From Bolinopsis microptera (lineage: Eukaryota; Ctenophora; Tentaculata; Lobata; Bolinopsidae): a stretch of 64,000 bases of DNA. A program made the position numbers and the translations under genes. The stretch covers positions 17,840,859-17,904,858 of the forward strand of contig NC_087081.1 of assembly GCF_026151205.1 (NCBI RefSeq), given 5' to 3'. Positions 54,523 to 63,712 of the stretch are shown here, piece by piece (within the stretch, counting starts at the first letter, position 1; the number at the start of each line of letters is the position of its first letter). The notes below the pieces were generated by a model, which had not been told where the DNA came from, searched no databases, and saw nothing but the letters and a program-made list of their open reading frames with translations.

Positions 54523-54768
54523 TTTACCGTATGGTCTAACTCGCTACTTTTACAGTATCCGCTGTTTAATATCAGATTAAGACCGGATCTGATCATTCCG
54601 AACATTTCCCGATACATAATCGGCCAAACCGCTTATAACCAATTGGAACGCTTCAATACGATGACCACGTATACGCCTCTCTGCCAACGTTGTCAAACTG
54701 AGGAATTGCCAGTAGGACGGTTGTATCAATCAGGCAGGCACTTTGAAGCTAACAATCTGGCCGTTTGA
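54523..54768 (+). pseudogene. Open segment, LINE zinc-knuckle remnant or unassigned exon
   Basis: Open for 81 codons without an early ATG: RLRPDLIIPNISRYIIGQTA, then FNTMTTYTPLCQRCQTEELP. A CxxC after a basic, aromatic stretch resembles the zinc-binding C-terminal region of LINE reverse transcriptases. Alternatively 54556-54711 is bounded by TTTTACAG and CCA/GTAGGA and is phase 0 on both sides, so it could be an exon. I cannot decide. Confidence 0.3.
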
Positions 54769-54934
54769 CTTTGTGATGGTTATCCCATAGCAACCGTACA
54801 TAGCAAACCGTTTCGAAGAGCTTGATATTTGGAAACGCGCCTTAGAATTGATAAGAGGCTATTAAGCGCAACAAGCATAGTTTCATGCGCGCGTACCGTC
54901 ACGATCTTTTATTGTAGTTACGCGTCAAGCGTAC

Positions 54935-55292
54935 TAAATCACTCTCCAGTCGCTCTTCGAGATTGTTCTAAAAGGGCCCCCGACGGTTGAAACCCAACTC
55001 AATCGATGTATTTTCGGGACGCTGATTCCCGAATCACCCCCCATGACATAGGGTTAAAATGCTCCCCTGACGAGATATAGGCGAAAAACTGTCTCGATCA
55101 CGTGATATGGACCGTATAAGGAAGTTAGTCTAATTTCTCGTTAGGGTTAGGGTTTCAGCATATGCTTTTGTTAAGGATTGGGTTAGGGTTAGGGTTGGGA
55201 TCAGATAAGAGGGTTAGGGTTCGAATAGTCGTTCAGGACCAGATAGAGAACGGGTTGAAAAAGTCACGTGACAGTCGAGTGTAGAGTGATTA
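54935..55292. mobile_element. MITE family M1, copy 2
   Basis: Ends TAAATCACTCTCCAGTCG and the complement of TAATCACTCTACACTCGA; interior matches 7303-7643 with a 20-base insertion. Contains TTAGGG runs at about 55140-55220. It lies in the intron just before the terminal host-gene exon. Confidence 0.65.
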
Positions 55293-55538
55293 ATTATCAT
55301 CCCGTCAAATCCCGGTCTTATTTTACTTTATTATTCTTTACTTTACTTGTATCCACCTCGGTCATTGATAGATCTTGCAAGAGGCTAGCTAGTAAGCTTT
55401 CGAACTTCGTTGTGCTGAGAGCTTTTTTTCCCTTGAAAGTTCAGGGGCTCCTAATTCTTATTTGGTTATTTTGAGAATCGATTGCAAATTTTGGATCCGA
55501 AATTTATTGCCGATCTGGTTCTTTCCCGGCACACCCAG

Positions 55539-55708
55539 TATGCGCGCAAGATTCCAGACCGATACCAGCTAAAAGGAAGCCGAATCTTTCGCCTCTTCCA
55601 GATATGATCGAAAAAGAACCGAGTATTTTGAGGGAAGACATTCTGCAAGAGAGAGTGAGACGACACATTCAACATAAACGGATCCTAGAAGATTTAGATA
55701 AAGTTTGA
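55539..55708 (+). CDS. Host gene, candidate terminal exon H
   Basis: After an acceptor with a good pyrimidine tract (TTCTTTCCCGGCACACCCAG), two bases and 55 codons lead to TGA at 55706-55708. It reads RPIPAKRKPNLSPLPDMIEK, then SILREDILQERVRRHIQHKR and ILEDLDKV. The frame is also open upstream to 55476, with a poorer AG there. Proline-rich then charged helical composition fits the earlier exons. An AATAAA at 56094-56099 could be the polyadenylation signal. The start of the exon needs phase 1 from the previous one, which cannot be checked because exon G is damaged. Confidence 0.45.
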
Positions 55709-56243
55709 GCTTCTGAAGGAACTTGTTTATTTCAGGTTCACACATCACCTATGCGATGTTGCTTAGCAAGCATTTTTGATCTGCCAGAAGTACAAACAAC
55801 TTCTTAAAAATAAGGGTTGGTTATGGACCGACAGTACTAGTAGTTCCTGTCAGATTTTATTGATTTGTCAGAGGTTTAACAATACAGGACAAGATGTGAT
55901 TGCTGATTGGCCCAATGGCCCCTGCTCGACGATTGTTATTACATTTACATGTTATTTTGCCAAAAATGTATTCGAAACGTTGAATTTTAATCCGATTACC
56001 GAGATAAACATTATATTTTTGGTTATTGTGTAAAATATTGTACAATCAATCTTGTAAATACCTTTAGAAAATTTTTAATTTTTACTATAGTCGAATAAAT
56101 TGTTTCAATCGGTTGTCGTCCTGGTAGCTGCTGCTACAAAGAATCAATTTATTTGCTTAATAGTGATCCACAATACACAATAATTGTGGTCGAGTGCATT
56201 TATTATTCATAAAACAATCTAGTGAAAATTTTGCAGCCCCTTT
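55709..56243 (+). other. Probable 3' UTR and downstream sequence
   Basis: AT-rich, no ORF of note. AATAAA at 56094-56099 is the first plausible polyadenylation signal after the stop at 55708. Confidence 0.35.
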
Positions 56244-56459
56244 CCGCTACTAAATCGCTCGCCCAAATTTTAAGAAAATTCTTGAGAAAAGGCCTTTTGG
56301 GTATGAAATTGATCGGTGTATTTTTTGACGCTGATTCCGAATCATCCCCCATGACGTAGGGTAAAAATGCTTCCCTGGAGAGTTACGGCTGCAAAACCGT
56401 AAAAATAATAATTGTATGTCACGTGAATTTTTTTGGGCGAGCGAATTAGTAAAAGCCGC
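56244..56459. mobile_element. MITE family M2, copy 1 (8-bp duplication)
   Basis: GCCCCTTT flanks it at 56236-56243 and 56460-56467. Inverted ends carry TACTAAATCGCTCGCCCAAA and the complement of GGGCGAGCGAATTAGTA. The interior shares the GCTGATTCCGAATCATCCCC core with family M1 despite different ends. No ORF. Confidence 0.75.
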
Positions 56460-56569
56460 GCCCCTTTGGCTTTCAGAAGATACCCCCTGCATACATTTTA
56501 AATACGCCGAAAATACGCCGTTTGTCAAAATTTTAACTTTAAGAAATACGTGGAAAAAACTTGTATCAC

Positions 56570-56665
56570 GTGGTGACCCCCACTGTCGCTTCACTATACA
56601 CTATAGTCTTCGACGATACAGAGGGAGCCGCGCACTTCGTGCGCGGCGGGTCATACAACGTATGA
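56570..56665. repeat. Dispersed repeat with GC-rich hairpin, copy 1
   Basis: Matches 60418-60506. At its centre GCCGCGCAC (56627-56635) pairs with GTGCGCGGC across a three-base loop. The surrounding GATACAG.GGGAGCC and CATACAACGTATGACA are shared by both copies. Confidence 0.6.
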
Positions 56666-56680
56666 CAAGAAAAAACGGCC

Positions 56681-57100
56681 CATTTTGCAGTTTCAGAAAA
56701 AGAATTTTTTGATGTTATTGTTAAATTTTGTCCGAATATGGAATACGCACGTATTTCTTGCGATAAACGTTTCCGCAAAGTACGCAAGTACTTACAATTT
56801 TAAAAATCAGCTGCCATACGCCGCACATCTTTCCACTTTCATCATAATTTGCCTCAGCCTAACCAGTATGCAGTAATCAGTAATCGGCATCATAATCTGC
56901 TTGAATACAAATTGCTACCACTACCAGTACCACAATTTGGCCCGATGGCTTAAATATATATATGAAAAGTGACTAGGAATCTGATTAAGGCGGGAAAAGT
57001 GGCTATAAATTTTACGACTGGGTAACTATTTCAGTATGTTTCACATTCAAGCTAAATTCCATATCATACTGTATCGTGCTTTGCTGATTATATTACTAAG
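56681..57100. other. No feature supported
   Basis: AT-rich sequence with a TATATATATG microsatellite near 56955; nothing else supported. Confidence 0.3.
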
Positions 57101-57616
57101 GTATTTTACCAAAACCCATAATCATGGGTAGAGTGGACCGCTGCTAGTGTCTCTCTTTCCCAAAAAAAAGGAAATGATATTAATTTGATTGACCGTTCTC
57201 AAATGCAAAATGATACCGAGAATGAAATCGGTCGCTCGCTTTTCCCATTCATTCACGGCTTACGAATTGTAATAAGTTTCGATTGATTACATCAATCAGA
57301 TGCTGTAAAAATCTCTTTGGGTTGCGTTCGGGTCGATACCTAGTATTTCGGGGTAAGGGTGGTAGATATTACTTATTGAATTAGCTGAAGTTTATTGAAT
57401 CTTTATTGCCGAGTACAGCTGCCTTTGGGTAGTTCTTCTTAATCTATTACAATTGTAAATGAATGGGAAAAGCGAGCGACCGATTTCATTCTCGGTATCA
57501 TTTTGCATTTGAGAACGGTCAATCAAATTAATATCATTTCCTTTTGTTTGGGAAAGCCGAAAGAGAGACACTGGCAGCGGTCCACTCTACCCATGATTAT
57601 GGGTTTTGGTAAAATA
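57101..57616. mobile_element. Foldback element with arms of about 150 bp
   Basis: The left arm (57101-57252, starting ATTTTACCAAAACCCATAAT) and the right arm (57463-57616) are complementary over nearly their whole length, apart from small indels. The 210-base loop has no ORF. No target duplication was found. Confidence 0.8.
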
Positions 57617-58361
57617 TCATCTCTTTTTGATTATAATGTCAGGGTACTTTATAAAGTCGAAATATAAACTGATATCTTCATTAATAAGGAGGAAGTTTCA
57701 ACGATTTCGAAATTTTTCCTTTAAAAACATTTCCTTGTGTTTAAGGAAGCATATCGGTCGATCACTGACTGAATATGCCACCTAATACTCATTCAAGTTG
57801 GCATTAAATTCATATATAATGACATTAAACTGTCGTGACAAAGCAGAATTTGTTGGAAATCACGAATGAGCAAAATTCTCACCTTTCGCACGTGCAAACT
57901 TTGAGCGGACGTTGCGTGCGCATCCAATATTGAATCGCCGTAAATTTTTGCATGTAATTGTTTTATATATAGTTTGATAAGCATGCAAAGTTTCAAAGTA
58001 TTTCAAGAAGAACTGTAATCACAACGGCACTCTAAAGTTGACAGAAAATGACGAAAACAGCAATTTTCAGTGATTTTAGCAATTTTCTATCAATTTGGGC
58101 GTGTCCCCACGTGTGCAACTTTTCGATTTTCATCTTTAAAACTAGCCTAATGCACAATTTATACCTATAGGAAGCAGAACTGAGCTCCACAACCCAAGGC
58201 ATGGCCCAACACCAGAGAATACTAAATCGCAAAATTGACGTTTTTATAAAATAATTCTTCAAAAAAGCACAAACTTCAATGACGAATATCTTTATGAAGG
58301 AGCAAGCTAGAAAAACTTTCCGGTAGATTTTCAGAATGCTTGAACAATTATCTGGCTTCCC
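57617..58361. other. No feature supported
   Basis: AT-rich. A 137-codon minus-strand frame at 58032-58445 overlaps the LINE ORF on the other strand and has no motif; I treat it as chance. Confidence 0.3.
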
Positions 58362-59249
58362 ATGACAAATTTCATGTCTAACTTTGCTTCGGGGAGTTAT
58401 CCGGCTACTCAGGATACAGCAAAAGATCCCCTGGAGAAAGTTCACCTATCATTTATGAAATGGACTATGAATGTCAACAAATCGACTTCAAACACCGCTG
58501 TGTGGGGTGACACTGGAAGATACCCGCTTGCCATCGAGCTTACGTCCCAAGTCTATAGCTACCTCGGGAGGTTGGAGGGACTGGACAAAGAGGGATGCTC
58601 TTCTTTAGTGAGGCACGCTTACGCCGAGCAGAGGGATCTGAAACTGTTATGGTTCTCCCGGCTGGAATCCACCAAGAACACAGTGAAACAACTGACAGGA
58701 GGAAGTGATATTTCAAACCCGCTCAAAATCAGCGAGGCTATGAAAACCCTTTTCGTTCAACAATGGAACAAAGAGCGAAAACTCAACAGAAAACTAGGAT
58801 TCTACAACCTCATCAAGGCAAGCTTCGGTTGCGAAACATACCTGTCGATCAACCTACGGCCACAGCAGACTAGGAGACTTGCGCAACTCAGAACAAGCTC
58901 GCATCAATACAACATCGAAACTGGAAGACACGGCATGCATCGACATAAACTTTCGAATAGGGCATGCAAACACTGTTCTACTACAGATGTGGAGTCACTC
59001 GATCTTCTTCTAGAGCTTCCTTTCCCTGATCCAATCATCGAAGATGAACTTCATGTATTACGTACTTGCCCTCTCTATGAAGATCTCCGCCACTGTTTGT
59101 CCCAACAAAGTAAAACATTACTCTTCTCTGACATTGGACAGATCTTCGCACACCCTACAACCATCGGAGACCTAGGAAGGTTCCTTACCAAAGCTTATGA
59201 ACGAAGATTCCCTAAAGCGTCCTCCAAACAAATTCCTAACACTAACTAA
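58362..59249 (+). CDS. LINE family A ORF2, C-terminal region with zinc knuckle
   Basis: 295 residues, open to a TAA. The recognisable part starts near residue 24 (LEKVHLSFMKWTMNVNKSTS, then GDTGRYPLAIEL), a standard segment after the reverse transcriptase in many invertebrate LINEs. A CKHC...H..RTCPLY zinc knuckle follows near residues 205-250. The end (TTIGDLGRFLTKAYERRFPK) equals that of the fragment at 1-141. No catalytic domain precedes it, so this copy is 5'-truncated and the first Met may be incidental. Confidence 0.75.
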   Translation: MTNFMSNFASGSYPATQDTAKDPLEKVHLSFMKWTMNVNKSTSNTAVWGDTGRYPLAIELTSQVYSYLGRLEGLDKEGCSSLVRHAYAEQRDLKLLWFSRLESTKNTVKQLTGGSDISNPLKISEAMKTLFVQQWNKERKLNRKLGFYNLIKASFGCETYLSINLRPQQTRRLAQLRTSSHQYNIETGRHGMHRHKLSNRACKHCSTTDVESLDLLLELPFPDPIIEDELHVLRTCPLYEDLRHCLSQQSKTLLFSDIGQIFAHPTTIGDLGRFLTKAYERRFPKASSKQIPNTN

Positions 59250-59461
59250 TATTGCCAAATTATAATCTATGACTCAGAACACTTTCAGATGAGTTCATTT
59301 AAATTATTAAGTATTTTTAAATCTCACTCTTAAGATTTACGGGGTTCATTGTATATATATTCTTTATGACTTTTGGGTAAATTTAATTTTTTATATCTGG
59401 TCAGACATTACCATTGTAATTTGACTTTTGAATCGTTTAATCCGTTTAATCCGTTTAATCC
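59250..59461 (+). repeat. LINE family A 3' UTR with terminal stem-loop and 9-bp tail repeats
   Basis: The stem-loop at 59399-59426 has the same architecture as 349-376 (5 pairs, GAC/T internal loop, 5 pairs, 4-base loop), but with an ATTAC/GTAAT upper stem in place of ACGGC/GCCGT. Three GTTTAATCC units (59435-59461) end the element. Confidence 0.7.
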
Positions 59462-59967
59462 GTTTTAAGGTAAAAATTTCCTCAGATTTTGAATTAAATT
59501 ACTCCTTAATGGTGTAAAATTAATTTTAAAAGTTATTACTTTGTCAAAAATCAAGTTTTAAAAACGGTTAACTTGATGACGTCATCAATGGGTGTTTATG
59601 ACGTCAAATAATTTTTTATACAATGTAAACTAAAGTGTAAACAATTATTTGCAAGACCTGTGGTCGGAAATGGCTGTATCTTTTATACTTTTGAATCTAT
59701 GGACACTTAAATACAGGTTACAATTGACTGGCAAAGCGTCTATCCCTGAATATGTATGTATATATCACGACAATCTGTCGTAAAACAGGGGTTCTAGAAA
59801 ACCCATTTCAATTTTCCCGATGCTCCTGAAACCTGAAACTTTTTTTGCAGTCGATTTGGTCAACGTCTAGACGCCCTGAAAAATTTCAGATCTCTAACTC
59901 AATTTTAACATGGTTTTTAAGGCACCTGAATATGGCGATTTTGGGTTTTTTACCGAATTTCGTATAA
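59462..59967. other. No feature supported
   Basis: AT-rich sequence; ATGACGTCAT near 59577 is a single CRE-like site. No ORF. Confidence 0.3.
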
Positions 59968-60294
59968 CAGTGCTGGCAAGTATTTTATGCAAATTTCTTA
60001 AAAATCTCAACATAACTATTTTTTATTCCTGTCATCTTTGACATCAAATTAGAATGTTTTGAACTAAAAATAAATCTGCTGAACGACTTCCGATGAGTGT
60101 TAATGCCTGGAAAACTCCTGCCTTCGGCCGCCGCCTTCGGCCGGAGTGCACGCTTCGCGTGCACGAAAGAGGCTTGTAACGTGTACCAAATGGGGTATAA
60201 TAGTAAAGGGGGTATAATAGTAAAGGGGGTATAATATTAAATGGGGTACATAGTATACCCACAATAAATGCAACGGTCGTGCTTGCCAGCACTG
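59968..60294. mobile_element. MITE with CAGTGCTGGCAAG termini
   Basis: CAGTGCTGGCAAG at 59968-59980 is inverted at 60282-60294. CAGTG termini are common in hAT elements, but I could not find the expected 8-bp duplication. The interior contains UUCG-type hairpins (for example GTGCACGCTTCGCGTGCAC at 60147-60165) and three copies of GGGTATAATAGTAAAG. Confidence 0.55.
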
Positions 60295-60417
60295 TGATTA
60301 TTAGTTATTCATTATTGCCAAAAAGTGATAATAAAACTATCGTCGGCGGGCCCAGAATACGGGTGCCTCAGGTTAAAAGCGAAGCCCTGATCGACTAAGC
60401 CGTGAGTTGTATCACGT

Positions 60418-60506
60418 CGTGACCCCCATGGTCGTTTCACTATGGAGTTTCTACGATACAGGGGGAGCCGCGCACTCGTGCGCGGCGGATTATACAACGT
60501 ATGACA
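60418..60506. repeat. Dispersed repeat with GC-rich hairpin, copy 2
   Basis: Second copy of 56570-56665. Its hairpin (60468-60487) lacks one loop base but keeps all stem pairs. Confidence 0.6.
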
Positions 60507-60595
60507 TGAGGTCATGTAATTAAGAAATGTAATATTTATATTTATAAACGCGCGTTTTTAGTGCGTTCCTGCTAAATGCATTCCTGCTAAATGCT

Positions 60596-60742
60596 TTACT
60601 AAGTTATTATATTTCCCCCTTTACTAAGTTATATATTTCCCCCTTTACTGTTTACTAAGTTATATATTTCCCCCTTTACTAAGTTATATATTTCCCCCTT
60701 TACTAAGTTATATATTTCCCCCTTAACTAAGTTATATATTTC
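60596..60742. repeat. 24-bp array, 6 units
   Basis: Unit TTTACTAAGTTATATATTTC followed by four to five Cs; one unit has a short insertion. Confidence 0.85.
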
Positions 60743-60985
60743 GTCTGCGGATATTGAAATTAAATTCCTCTCAATATGCGTAACTAATCTCGGACTACGA
60801 GATTATTTCATCACGTGACACCGTGTGACCAGCGGGGGGGAGGGGGGGTTGTGGCCCATTAAGACCACGTGAGTAACAAACTTAGTTAGTCCATCATGAA
60901 ACTTATGGACTTTTCATTAATATCAATCAACCTGCATCACAATATAAGTTAGCCATTTAAGTGTTTGACATCACTTGTTATTATA

Positions 60986-61754
60986 CAGGGTGGGCCAAAA
61001 GTCAGTGTGCAAACGTTGGGTCTTATACCTCCGCCGTGTTTTATATTTGAGAGCTGTTGCTTTGCAGATGGCATACTGTACTTACTGGTTCAAGGATTCC
61101 GTCGTCAAAATTTGAAAATTCGAATAATTTAGACCACGCCCATTCAATATTAAAACACCTATATATTGTTTTCTCTGAACATGCTGAACGCCTAATTTTT
61201 TTAGAGACGGTAGATTATCAAATGTTGCATATGATCTGAAAACATGAGGCAAAACGAATTAGAAATGACGAAGTTATCAAGCATTTTGTGTATCTCGTTA
61301 ACAAAATTGACTGGGTGATTATGTGACACCGTGACACGACACCTTAATTGGGCACCCTTAACAATTCCCATAATGTTTAACGGGGTAGTTAACGGGGTCA
61401 CCTTATCACGTGATTAGGTAAACCAATCACCTGATCACACGTAATGAATAAACTCGTTATGCTTCAAATCTCGGTCATCTGAGAAGCTACAGTTCTAATT
61501 CTTTCAGGACAAACGTAATTCGAATGGCCAAACACAATTCAATAACATTTAGCTTGATCCGACTATCCAAACTATCAAATAAATGTGAAAATGAACATCC
61601 ATTTGAAAAAAATGAACGCGAATATTTTTCGAGTTGACAAATTCCTCGAACCAGTGGTGGTACTAAGTCATACCAGAAGGAAGTATTTCAATTGGGCACT
61701 CAGTGACTGAGCTATTAAGGCCAACGTTTGCACACTGACTTTTGGCCCACCCTG
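60986..61754. mobile_element. Mariner-type MITE with 34-bp perfect terminal inverted repeats
   Basis: The left end begins CAGGGTGGGCCAAAAGTCAG at 60986; the right end at 61721-61754 is its perfect complement over 34 bases. TA flanks both ends (60984-60985 and 61755-61756), as expected for Tc1/mariner elements. The 769-base body has no transposase, so it depends on a relative for mobility. Confidence 0.9.
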
Positions 61755-61764
61755 TATGTTGAGG

Positions 61765-62147
61765 GGCTCTTACTAATTCGCTCGCCCAAATTTTCACGTG
61801 ACTTCATGGTTTTTATGGTTTTGCAGCCGAACAAAACGGTTTTACATACACCCTAATCCCAACCCTAACCCTAACCATAACCTCAAAGCTATTCATAACC
61901 CTAACCACAACCCTAACCCTAACCTGAGTCCGAAACAATCGAATTTGTGTTTAACTAGCCTGTCACGTGACCAAAACAGTTTTTGCCCATATAACTCTTC
62001 AGGTAAGCATTTTTAGTTTTACCCTACGTCATGGGGGGTGATTCGGAATCAGCGTTCAAAAATACACCGATCCAGATCAATTTCATACCCTTAGGGCCTT
62101 TTCACAAGAATTTTCTTAAAATTTCGGCGAGCGATTTAGTAGGAGCG
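61765..62147. mobile_element. MITE family M2, copy 2 (9-bp duplication, Mutator-like)
   Basis: ATGTTGAGG occurs at 61756-61764 and 62148-62156. Ends are inverted: GCTCTTACTAATTCGCTCGC and the complement of GGCGAGCGATTTAGTAGGAGC (minus its last base). A 9-bp duplication suits Mutator-like elements; the copy at 56244 has eight clear bases. The interior has CCCTAA runs (61860-61925) and the shared TGATTCGGAATCA core, here inverted relative to the other copies. It starts within the right-hand TA of the mariner-type MITE. Confidence 0.8.
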
Positions 62148-62202
62148 ATGTTGAGGAGTCACCATCTGTTTATGGAGCGTATGGTGTCGATATCGACTAT
62201 CG

Positions 62203-63703
62203 GGGGGGGGGGGGGGCCAATGGCATAAAATGGCATAAAATGGCATAAAATGGCATAAAATGGAGACTTTTTCTATGGAGAAAATGGAAAAACCCATGAG
62301 TAATTGTCCATTTTCTCCATTTTATGCCATGAATTTTGTCTTCGAAATTACATCTTTAACACCATTTAACACCTAAATTGGACATCCTAACATGTTCATT
62401 TACGCTTACTAGGGGCGTAACAAGCTTATGAAAGCTCATAGTAGGCTACTAGATGCTTATACTAGGTTAGTAGAGGCAAACTTCAGGCAAACTCATAATT
62501 ACTCAAGCCTAGTGTAAAGTTATTTCTACAGGCTACAGCAGGAGTGAGTAATAGGGGAGAGTAATAGGCACTGAGAAGTGAGACGTACATCCTCGACAGT
62601 CGAAACAAGCTCGCACTGCAAAGGGGAGGCCTGCCTTCCGAGATCGCATTACCAGGGGGAAGCCTCGAGTCCAAATTTCTGTATCGAGGGGTAGGTGCAG
62701 ACTTCGATAAACCGAAAAACCAAAAAAATATTTTCGGCTAATAATGAAGAGAGTAGCATGAAACGTGGAGAAAAGTGGTTTTTAGAAAAACTTTGAAAAA
62801 TTTTGACTTCGAAAATTTTCGGCCCGAGTCATTCTCGATACGTACCTCTCGTATCGAGAGCTCCCGATTCCGAGCTCGTGTTGCAAAGGGGAGGCCTGCC
62901 TTCCGAGATCGCATTACCAGGGGGAAGCCTCGAGTCCAAAATTGTGTACCGAGAGGTAATTTTCTAAGTCAAAATATTTCAAAGTTTTTTGAAAAACACT
63001 TTTCTCCACGTTTCATGACCGGGTAGCACTACCCTGTTCATTATTTGCCGAAAATATTTTTTCGGTTTTTCGAAGTCCACACCTTCCCCTAGATACACAA
63101 TTTTGGACTCGAGGTAATGCGATCTCGGAAGGCAGGCCTCCCCTTTGCAACACGAGCTCGGAATCGGGAGCTCTCGATACGGGAGGTACTTATCGAAAAT
63201 GACTCGGACCGAACATTTTCTAAGTCAGCATTTTTCAAATTTTTTCTGAAAACCGCTTTTCTCCACGTTTCATCCTACCCTGTTCATTATTTGCCGAAAA
63301 TATTTTTTCGGTTTTTCGAAGTCCACACCTTCCCCTCGATACACAATTTTGGACTCGAGGTAATGCGATCTCGGAAGGCAGGCCTCCCCTTTGCAACACG
63401 AGCTCGGAATCGGGAGCTCTCGATACGGGAGGTACATATCGTAAATGACTCGGACCGAAAATTTTCTAAGTCAACATTTTTCAAAGTTTTTCTGAAAACC
63501 ACTTTTCTCCATGTTTCATGATACTCTGTTCATTATTGGCCGAAAATATCTTTTTTTTAAATAATTTTTCTCGAAATTCTAAATTTTTCAGGTTTTCAAT
63601 GGCATAAAATGGCATAAAATGGAGACTATTTCTATGGAGAAAATGGAAAAACCTATGAGTAATTCTCCATTTTCTCCATTTATGCCATTGGCCCCCCCCC
63701 CCC
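62203..63703. mobile_element. 1.5 kb element with G/C-tract termini and 9-bp duplication
   Basis: CGACTATCG flanks it at 62194-62202 and 63704-63712. The left end is a G tract then GGCCAATGGCATAAA; the right end is the complement with a C tract. Inside each end lies a hairpin-forming block of ATGGCATAAAATGG and CTCCATTTTCTCC. The body contains a repeat unit of about 260 bases, once forward (about 62590-62960) and twice inverted (about 62990-63545). Frames through these repeats do not look like genes. Its termini resemble those of 30462-32534. Confidence 0.75.
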
Positions 63704-63712
63704 CGACTATCG

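Noticed and set aside
58032-58445. 137-codon minus-strand frame
   Set aside because: It overlaps the LINE ORF on the other strand and has no recognisable motif.
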